In this document: positions 30,752 to 36,733 of the stretch, in pieces
Numbering within the stretch: position 1 is the stretch's first letter
Layout of the letters: every line of letters begins with the position of its first letter
Assembly: GCA_900315245.1 (NCBI GenBank)
Contig: OMYJ01000015.1
Span: forward strand, 4,709 to 41,441
Origin: an uncultured Bacteroidales bacterium
GTDB lineage: Bacteria; Bacteroidota; Bacteroidia; Bacteroidales; WCHB1-69
DNA: 36,733 nt
Direction: 5' to 3'
The notes under the pieces: generated by a model
What the model was told of the DNA's origin: nothing
The model's database searches: none
The model's input: only the letters and a program-made list of their open reading frames with translations
Translations under genes and position numbers: made by a program

Positions 30752-33370
30752 ATGAAGAAAGAAAGTGTAAAATTAGAGGAAAAAACCGATAAAAATTTAT
30801 CGGTTGAAAGTGAGATCGATGTGTTAGTCCGGAATGCGGAAGAAGCGTTGAAAACATACGTTGACTTCAATCAGGAGCAGGTGGACAAGATTGTCTATGC
30901 GATGGCATTAGCCGGTTTGGAGCACCATCGTGAGCTCGCGCGCCTGGCTGTTGATGAGACACACCGTGGGGTTTACGAGGACAAGATCATCAAGAATATT
31001 TTCGCCACAGAATATATTTGGAATTCCATCAAGAATGAGAAAACGGTTGGCGTTGTGGAGGACAACGAGATGGAGGGTTATGTTGAGGTTGCTGAACCAG
31101 TCGGCATTGTGGCTGGCGTGACGCCGGTGACGAACCCGACATCCACCACTATGTTCAAGTCGTTGATTTGCGCAAAAGCCCGCAACCCGATCATCTTCGG
31201 ATTCCATCCGTCCGCACAGCAGTCGTCAGTGGCGGCTGCCAAGATTCTGCGTGACGCGGCCGTGGCGGCAGGAGCTCCTGCGGCATGTATCCAATGGATC
31301 GAACATCCTTCTGTGGAGGCTACCATGGCTTTGATGAACCATCCGAAGGTCTCGTTGATTCTGGCTACTGGCGGCGCCGGTATGGTACGTTCGGCCTACA
31401 GCTGCGGCAAACCCGCCCTCGGCGTCGGACCCGGCAACGCACCCTGCTATATCGAGACTTCCGCCAATGTGAAACGCGCCTGCACCGACCTCATGATGTC
31501 GAAGACTTTCGACAACGGCATGATTTGCGCTTCCGAGCAAGCGGTCATCGTGGACAAAGTGATTTCCAACCTGTTCGAATCCTATATGAAGGAGAATGGT
31601 TGCTATTTCTTGAACGAGGAGGAAATCAAGAAGGTGTCCGATTTTGTCATCAATTCCGAGAAAGGTGCGGTCAATCCCGACGTGGTGGGCAAATCGCCCT
31701 ACTGGATTGCGCAACAATCGGGTGTGACGGTTCCCGAGAGAACCAAAATCCTCATCGCACGACTGAAAGATGTGGGTCCGGAATACCCGCTTTCCCGCGA
31801 GAAATTGTCACCGGTGCTGGCCTACTACGTGGTCAACAACCATGTGGAAGGTTTTGAGATGTGCCGTAAGATGCTCGATATGGGCGGTCTCGGCCACACG
31901 GCTATCATCCACAGCACCAACAGCGACCTGATCGAAAAGTTCGGTAAAGCCATGAAGGTGGGACGTATCATTGTCAACTCCCCGTCATCGCAAGGCGCCA
32001 TTGGAGACATCTACAACACCAACACCCCGTCGTTGACCCTCGGCTGCGGCTCATACGGTCACAACAGCACGACAGCCAACGTCTCCACCGTAAACCTTAT
32101 CAACAAAAAGAAAATCGCAAAAAGAAGAGTCAATATGCAATGGTTCAAGATTCCGCCGAAAGTTTATTTCGAGTACGGTTCAGTGCAATATCTGGAGCAC
32201 ATGGAAGGCTTCAGCAAGGCGTTCATCGTGAGCGACCCGATGATGGTGCAGCTCGGCTATGTCGATAAAGTCACCTATTATCTCAACAAGCGCAGCGAGC
32301 CTTGTCATTACCGGATTTTCTCCGATGTGGAGCCGGATCCGGATGTGGAGACCATCATGCGCGGCGTGGCTGAGATGCGTTCGTTCCAGCCAGACGTGAT
32401 CATCGCGTTGGGTGGCGGTTCCGCCATGGACGCGGCCAAGGGAATGTGGCTCTTCTACGAGCATCCCGAGACCTCTTTCGACGGCTTGCGCCAGAAGTTC
32501 ATGGACATCCGCAAGCGCGTGGTGAAATTCCCGCACTTGGGCAACCAGTGCAAGATGGTCGCCATCCCGACCACTTCCGGCACCGGCAGCGAGGTGACGG
32601 CCTTCACAGTCATCACCGACAAGAAGCTCGGTATCAAGTATCCGCTGGCCGACTACGCCGTGACGCCAAACGTGGCCATCATCGACCCGCAATTCGTGGT
32701 TTCGTTGCCGAAACGTGCCACTGCGGACACGGGCATGGATGTGCTGACCCACGCCATCGAGGCCTACATTTCCAACATGGCCAACGACTACACCGACGGT
32801 CTGGCTCTGCAGGCAATGGATCTCGTTTTCAGCTATCTGAAACGTGCGTACGAAAACGGCCAGTTCGATCTGAAGGCGCGTGAGAAGATGCACAACGCCT
32901 CCTGTATCGCCGGTATGGCCTTCACCAACGCCTTCCTCGGTCTCAACCACAGTATGGCCCACAAGTTAGGCGGCGACTACCATATTCCTCACGGCCGTGC
33001 CAACGCCATCCTGTTGCCCTACGTTGTGAAGTATAACTCATTGAAACCGAATAAATTCGTTCCATTCCCGAAATATGATCATTTCGTCGCGGACGAAAAA
33101 TTGGCCAAAGCCGCCCGTTTCCTCGGGTTTGGCGGCAAGGACAACGAAGAGAGTATAGATAACCTCATCAAGGCTATCCGCCAGTTAATGAAAGACATGC
33201 ACATGCCGATGAGTATCAAGGAAGAGGGTGTGGATGAAAAACTGTTCATGGAGAACGTCGCTGCGCTGTCCGAGAAGGCACACGATGACCAGTGTACCGG
33301 CGCCAACCCGAAATATCCCCTCGTCAGTGAAATTATCGAAATATACAAACAAGCCTATTATGGTGAATAA
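30752..33370 (+). CDS. adhE: Bifunctional acetaldehyde-CoA/alcohol dehydrogenase
   Basis: The 872-aa protein fuses an N-terminal CoA-acylating aldehyde dehydrogenase (residues about 20-450, nucleophile Cys259 in GMICASEQ) to a C-terminal iron-dependent alcohol dehydrogenase (about 470-872, with GGGSAMDAAKGMW for NAD binding and HSMAHKLGGDYHIPHG for Fe2+ ligands). It reduces acetyl-CoA to ethanol using two NADH and forms spirosomes in other bacteria (family knowledge). Both active sites look intact. The N-terminus has a short lysine-rich extension before the domain. It follows rex directly. Confidence 0.97.
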   Translation: MKKESVKLEEKTDKNLSVESEIDVLVRNAEEALKTYVDFNQEQVDKIVYAMALAGLEHHRELARLAVDETHRGVYEDKIIKNIFATEYIWNSIKNEKTVGVVEDNEMEGYVEVAEPVGIVAGVTPVTNPTSTTMFKSLICAKARNPIIFGFHPSAQQSSVAAAKILRDAAVAAGAPAACIQWIEHPSVEATMALMNHPKVSLILATGGAGMVRSAYSCGKPALGVGPGNAPCYIETSANVKRACTDLMMSKTFDNGMICASEQAVIVDKVISNLFESYMKENGCYFLNEEEIKKVSDFVINSEKGAVNPDVVGKSPYWIAQQSGVTVPERTKILIARLKDVGPEYPLSREKLSPVLAYYVVNNHVEGFEMCRKMLDMGGLGHTAIIHSTNSDLIEKFGKAMKVGRIIVNSPSSQGAIGDIYNTNTPSLTLGCGSYGHNSTTANVSTVNLINKKKIAKRRVNMQWFKIPPKVYFEYGSVQYLEHMEGFSKAFIVSDPMMVQLGYVDKVTYYLNKRSEPCHYRIFSDVEPDPDVETIMRGVAEMRSFQPDVIIALGGGSAMDAAKGMWLFYEHPETSFDGLRQKFMDIRKRVVKFPHLGNQCKMVAIPTTSGTGSEVTAFTVITDKKLGIKYPLADYAVTPNVAIIDPQFVVSLPKRATADTGMDVLTHAIEAYISNMANDYTDGLALQAMDLVFSYLKRAYENGQFDLKAREKMHNASCIAGMAFTNAFLGLNHSMAHKLGGDYHIPHGRANAILLPYVVKYNSLKPNKFVPFPKYDHFVADEKLAKAARFLGFGGKDNEESIDNLIKAIRQLMKDMHMPMSIKEEGVDEKLFMENVAALSEKAHDDQCTGANPKYPLVSEIIEIYKQAYYGE

Positions 33371-33400
33371 TAAAATGGGTTTTCACTCGTTAAGTAAGGT

Positions 33401-33457
33401 TAGTTTTGAGTGAATCGAGTTTTGAAGCAGGTGGCCTCGTGTAAACGGGGCGCCTGC
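33401..33457 (+). promoter_or_regulatory. Possible promoter and leader hairpin of the hydrogenase-sensor operon
   Basis: TAGTTTTG at 33401-33408 fits the -7 consensus; the -33 element is weak. Downstream, GCAGGTGGCCTCG (33427-33439) pairs with CGGGGCGCCTGC (33446-33457) as 7 bp, one bulged G and 5 bp, with loop TGTAAA. There is no T-run, and about 58 nt remain before the start codon. It may be a leader regulatory element. Confidence 0.5.
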
Positions 33458-33515
33458 GTACAAAGCCGACAGAGAGGACAACAATCAATTTTAGAAAAAT
33501 ATTAAAACAAAAACA

Positions 33516-33818
33516 ATGATGAATATTAAAGTTTGTGTTGGCAGCTCCTGCCACTTGAAAGGTTCTTACGATGTCATCCAATCCTTAAAAGACATCCTGA
33601 AAAAATACGATGTGGAAGATCTGGTGGAATTGCAGGCCAGTTTCTGTCTGGGACATTGCGCCAAAGGCGTGAATGTCAGAACAGACGGCCTTTCCGACAG
33701 CATGAAGCAGAAAGCCACCACGCTCGAAGAAGACGGCAGCATCATTCTCCACAACGTCACCAAGGAGAATGTGGAAGAGATATTTGTAAAAGAAGTCTAT
33801 CCTTTAATTGAATTATAA
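33516..33818 (+). CDS. Thioredoxin-like [2Fe-2S] ferredoxin (NuoE-like)
   Basis: The 100-aa protein has four cysteines at 7, 12, 44 and 48 (CVGSSC and FCLGHC), the pattern of the thioredoxin-fold [2Fe-2S] domain of NuoE/HydC subunits. It lacks the helical N-terminal part of full NuoE. It is probably an electron-transfer partner of the hydrogenase-like protein encoded 9 nt downstream. The start is ATG at 33516 or the adjacent ATG at 33519. Cytoplasmic. Confidence 0.9.
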   Translation: MMNIKVCVGSSCHLKGSYDVIQSLKDILKKYDVEDLVELQASFCLGHCAKGVNVRTDGLSDSMKQKATTLEEDGSIILHNVTKENVEEIFVKEVYPLIEL

Positions 33819-33827
33819 GCCGGGGAG

Positions 33828-35537
33828 ATGTCATTATATTTAGAGTTTCGCAATGCGAAATGTAAAGATTGCTACAAATGCCTGCGCGAATGTCCGGTGA
33901 AAGCCATTGACATCAAGGGACATCAGGCGGAGATTATCGAAGACAGATGCATCTTGTGCGGCCACTGCACGCTTGTGTGCCCGCAGAACGCGAAGGTGGT
34001 GCACAGCGAAATCAACGAGGTGCGCGCCCTGCTGGCGGGTCCCGACAAGGTGATTGCCAGTGTCGCCCCCTCGTTCATCTCCAGTTTCGGGCTTTCCGAC
34101 TTCGGGGTGATGAAATTGGCGCTTGCCAAACTGGGCTTTTTTGATGCGGAAGAGACGGCTGTCGGCGCACAGGCGGTAACCCAAGAGTACGCCAACCTTC
34201 TGAAATCCGGACAGTTCAAAAACTTCATAACGTCCGCTTGTCCGGCCGTATGTCGTATGATTCAAGAGTATTATCCGATGGCGCTCAAGTATTTGGCGCC
34301 TGTCGATTCCCCTATGGTGGCCCACGCCAAAATCCTCAAGAAACAGCATCCCGAGGCCAAGATCGTCTTCGTCGGACCCTGCATCGCCAAAAAGCGCGAA
34401 GCGGAGGAATGCCACCTCATCGACAATGTCCTGACTTTCGAGGACGTGGTGGAGCTTTTCAAGGAAAAAGGGGTGCAGATTGACGAAATCACCAACGTCA
34501 TGTTGCAGAAACGGAACGGAATGCCGAATCTGGCGAAGGAATACCCCATTCCTCAGGGCATCATCCACTCTTTTCCGGAACTTCCGGAGGGCTATGACTA
34601 TATCGCCATCGACGGTCCGATGAAGTGTGTCAAAGCGTTGCAAAACATTGAACACATGGACCATGTGGTGCTCGAGATGAACCTTTGCGAGGATGCCTGC
34701 GTGAACGGACCCTGTTCGTTGGAGAAGAATGGCGGTTCCGTCAAGGCCATGTCGGACATCCGCAAGTATGTCTCTGCCGAGAAACGCCAACTCACGGCTA
34801 CGCAGACGCCGGTGCAAGTGGAAGTCCCGCTCGCCACGGCCCATCCGAGAATCCGCAGCCACAGTATGCCCGCTCCCGAGCGCGAAATCGAAGCCATCCT
34901 GCACAAGACCGGCAAGTTCAAACCGGAGGACGAACTCGACTGCGGCTCCTGCGGCTACGCCACTTGCCGCGAGAAAGCATGGGCGGTCTATAATGGCTAT
35001 GCCGACATCGATATTTGCTTGCCTTATATGCGCCAGCGCGCCGAGTCTTTCTCCGTGGAGGTGATCCAAAACAGCCCGGAAGGTATCGTGGTGCTCGACC
35101 CGGACATGAACATTTTGGAAATCAACCGCCGCGGACGCGAACTGTTAGGCATTGAGGATCCCAACGCCAAAGGCCATCCCGCCATCGACTACTTCAACCC
35201 CGTCGACTTCTGCAACGCCTACGCCCAGAAGAAGAATATCGAACTGAAGAAGGAACTTGTCACGAGCACAGGCAAGTATGTGGATTTGTCCATCAACTAT
35301 CTGGCCAACCAGAATCTCATCTTCGGTATTATGAAGGATGTCACGGACACCGTTGACTATGAGAAGCGGATTATGAAGGTGAAGATGGAAACGCTGACCA
35401 CGACCGACGATGTGATTAAGAAGCAAATGCGTGTGGCTCAAGAGATTGCGTCGCTGCTGGGCGAGACGACTGCCGAGACCAAGGTGGCCCTGTTGAAGCT
35501 GAAGAAAACGTTAACCGAAGAAAAAGTCTCTGAGTGA
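33828..35537 (+). CDS. Sensory-type FeFe-hydrogenase-like protein with PAS domain
   Basis: The 569-aa protein starts with two [4Fe-4S] ferredoxin motifs (Cys12/15/18/22 and 41/44/47/51). The H-cluster domain follows, with its four likely ligands present: Cys138 in TSACP, Cys185 in GPCIAKK, and Cys287 and Cys291 in LCEDAC. A further FeS domain has Cys372/375/380/397 (CGSCGYATC), then a PAS domain (about 405-515, SPEGIVVLDPDMNILEINR) and a C-terminal coiled coil. This is the layout of group C (HydS/HsfB-like) sensory hydrogenases rather than catalytic group A. It likely senses H2 or redox state and signals to the phosphatase encoded next, whose ATG overlaps its stop by one base. Confidence 0.9.
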   Translation: MSLYLEFRNAKCKDCYKCLRECPVKAIDIKGHQAEIIEDRCILCGHCTLVCPQNAKVVHSEINEVRALLAGPDKVIASVAPSFISSFGLSDFGVMKLALAKLGFFDAEETAVGAQAVTQEYANLLKSGQFKNFITSACPAVCRMIQEYYPMALKYLAPVDSPMVAHAKILKKQHPEAKIVFVGPCIAKKREAEECHLIDNVLTFEDVVELFKEKGVQIDEITNVMLQKRNGMPNLAKEYPIPQGIIHSFPELPEGYDYIAIDGPMKCVKALQNIEHMDHVVLEMNLCEDACVNGPCSLEKNGGSVKAMSDIRKYVSAEKRQLTATQTPVQVEVPLATAHPRIRSHSMPAPEREIEAILHKTGKFKPEDELDCGSCGYATCREKAWAVYNGYADIDICLPYMRQRAESFSVEVIQNSPEGIVVLDPDMNILEINRRGRELLGIEDPNAKGHPAIDYFNPVDFCNAYAQKKNIELKKELVTSTGKYVDLSINYLANQNLIFGIMKDVTDTVDYEKRIMKVKMETLTTTDDVIKKQMRVAQEIASLLGETTAETKVALLKLKKTLTEEKVSE

Positions 35538-36697
35538 TGGAACTTTGCTTAGAAACAGGATGCACTTCGCTGAACCATTACGGCGAAGAACTGTGCGGCG
35601 ACAACGTGGCCTGCACGGTAAACGGCGACTACACCACGTTAGTGCTGGCTGACGGTTTAGGGAGCGGCGTGAAGGCGAACATTCTTTCCACGCTCACCTC
35701 CAAGATTTTGTGTACCATGGCCGCCAACGAAATCGACATTTACGAATGCGTGGAGACTATCATCCAGACGCTGCCCGTGTGTGCGGAGCGTGGGGTGGCG
35801 TATTCCACGTTCTCCATTATCCACGTCAACAAAGAGGGCAAGGGAGAACTGTTCGAGTTTGACAATCCGGAAGCCATCTACTACCATAACGGCAAATGCC
35901 AGAACTTTGAGCGTGAAGAGCTGGATGTCTGCGGCAAACGGGTTTATCGTTCCGAGCTCAATCTTGAAGAGAACGACATTATCCTTGTTATGTCCGACGG
36001 CACCATCCACGCCGGCATCGGCATGATTCTCAACTTCGGCTGGGAGCGGCCCCAGATTATGGAGCATCTCGACAACAACATCAAACCCGAGATGTCTGCC
36101 CGTGCGGTGGCCTGCATGCTCGCCGCCGCCTGCAACGACCTCTATGCCGACAAACCCGGCGACGACACCACCGTGGCCGCCGTCAGGATTCGTCAGCGTC
36201 TGGATGTCAACATCATGGTGGGACCGCCTGTGGATAAAGAGAAAGACGACTACTACATCAAGAACTTTTTGGAGGGACATTCCAAGAAGATTGTCTGCGG
36301 CGGCACCAGCTCCACGATTGTGGCAAGGTACCTGAAAACGGAGCTCAAGACCAGCTTCGACTTCCCCGACAAGGAGGTTCCGCCCATCGGATACATCAAG
36401 GGAATCGACCTTACCACCGAGGGCGTGCTCACCCTGCGCAAACTGCTGCAACTCTCGGAAAAATACGTTTCCATCGATGACCTTACCCCGAAGACCTTCA
36501 CCAAGCAGGACGGAGCCTCGCTTTTGGCGGACTTCCTTTTTGAGAAGGCCACACATATCACCTTCTTCGTCGGACAAAGCGTCAACGTGGCGCACCAGGG
36601 TTTGCCCATCGACACCACGATGAAACTGAAGCTGGTGGAGAAGATTACCGAAAATTTGCGCAAGATGGGTAAAATCGTTGAACTGAATTATTATTAA
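35537..36697 (+). CDS. SpoIIE-family (PP2C) serine phosphatase
   Basis: The 386-aa protein has the PP2C metal-binding motifs LADGLGSG (near residue 37), VMSDGTIHAG (about 150) and KPGDDTTVAAVRI (about 210), so the N-terminal 220 residues form an apparently active phosphatase. The C-terminal 160 residues (from VGPPVDKEKDDYY) are a separate domain seen in phosphatases next to group C hydrogenases; its role is unknown to me. ATG 35537 forms a TGATG overlap with the upstream stop, indicating coupling; a GTG at 35534 is an alternative. Probably dephosphorylates a regulator, such as an anti-sigma-factor antagonist (inference). Confidence 0.88.
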   Translation: MELCLETGCTSLNHYGEELCGDNVACTVNGDYTTLVLADGLGSGVKANILSTLTSKILCTMAANEIDIYECVETIIQTLPVCAERGVAYSTFSIIHVNKEGKGELFEFDNPEAIYYHNGKCQNFEREELDVCGKRVYRSELNLEENDIILVMSDGTIHAGIGMILNFGWERPQIMEHLDNNIKPEMSARAVACMLAAACNDLYADKPGDDTTVAAVRIRQRLDVNIMVGPPVDKEKDDYYIKNFLEGHSKKIVCGGTSSTIVARYLKTELKTSFDFPDKEVPPIGYIKGIDLTTEGVLTLRKLLQLSEKYVSIDDLTPKTFTKQDGASLLADFLFEKATHITFFVGQSVNVAHQGLPIDTTMKLKLVEKITENLRKMGKIVELNYY

Positions 36698-36720
36698 TCC
36701 TCAACAAAACAACAATCAAT

Positions 36721-36733
36721 ATGAATTCAAATC
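36721..36733 (+). CDS. Start of the next gene (cut by window edge)
   Basis: ATG at 36721, 23 nt after the phosphatase stop, opens a frame M-N-S-N that runs off the window. The leader (ACAACAATCAAT) resembles the one before the ferredoxin gene of this operon. Too short to identify; in related loci further ferredoxin, NuoF-like or hydrogenase genes follow. Confidence 0.4.

Noticed and set aside
33427..33457. Terminator after adhE
   Set aside because: The stem is strong but no T-run follows, and a possible -7 box lies upstream of it, so a leader element is more likely.
33840..35069. Long open frame (409 codons) on the minus strand
   Set aside because: Antisense to the sensory hydrogenase gene; composition rich in His/Arg typical of a shadow frame.

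Overview
The window reads as a chromosomal segment of an anaerobic member of the Bacteroidota, most likely order Bacteroidales. This rests on: several gene starts preceded by the Bacteroidetes promoter TAnnTTTG (some with an upstream TTTG about 18-22 nt away) and lacking Shine-Dalgarno sequences; a short 287-residue primary sigma factor; four large exported proteins, two with clear type IX secretion (T9SS) type A sorting domains and one with a gliding-motility-type (CHU_C, type B) domain; a DUF3078 outer-membrane protein; and an anaerobic gene set (AdhE, Rex, FeFe-hydrogenase-like sensor, radical SAM enzyme). No phage, plasmid, IS element or CRISPR array is visible.

Layout: 1-2026 (-) is a partial exported surface protein with a PCMD-type N-terminus. 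2212-4147 holds a hotdog thioesterase (-), a helix-hairpin-helix DUF4332 protein (+) and an unrecognised 224-aa protein (+). A tRNA-Glu(UUC) with promoter and terminator follows, then an Elp3-like radical SAM protein. 5613-13481 holds pheT, a RibF-like FAD synthetase lacking its kinase domain, topA, an arginase-fold protein with degenerate metal ligands, and a DUF3078 barrel. 13628-17572 holds the primary sigma factor, asnS and rpoN. 17682-25865 holds three T9SS cargo proteins (M6 metalloprotease, 900-aa IgGFc-binding/PKD/CHU_C protein, 1266-aa fibronectin-III protein). 26036-28793 is a short ribosomal operon rplC-rplD-rplW-rplB-rpsS with its own promoter and terminator. A DUF3298 lipoprotein follows. 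30046-36697 is a fermentation/redox block: rex-adhE, then a [2Fe-2S] thioredoxin-like ferredoxin, a sensory FeFe-hydrogenase-like protein with a PAS domain, and a SpoIIE/PP2C phosphatase. The next gene starts at 36721.

The redox block fits one job. Rex senses NADH/NAD+ and normally represses adhE-type genes. The hydrogenase-like protein, with intact H-cluster cysteines, a PAS domain and an adjacent phosphatase, probably senses H2 or redox state and passes the signal through dephosphorylation (inference).

The least explained signal is non-coding. Nearly every transcription-unit boundary carries its own degenerate tandem repeat of a 6-8 nt (mostly 7 nt) word, and three palindromic repeats begin with the same TTGTAG hexamer. 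These repeats sit exactly on several gene ends, supplying stop codons (thioesterase, radical SAM, RibF). RibF ends at the repeat boundary without its second domain. Both repeat types also occur in frame inside the sorting domain of the M6 protease. The second notable point is the ribosomal S10-type operon, broken on both sides (no rpsJ before rplC, no rplV after rpsS).
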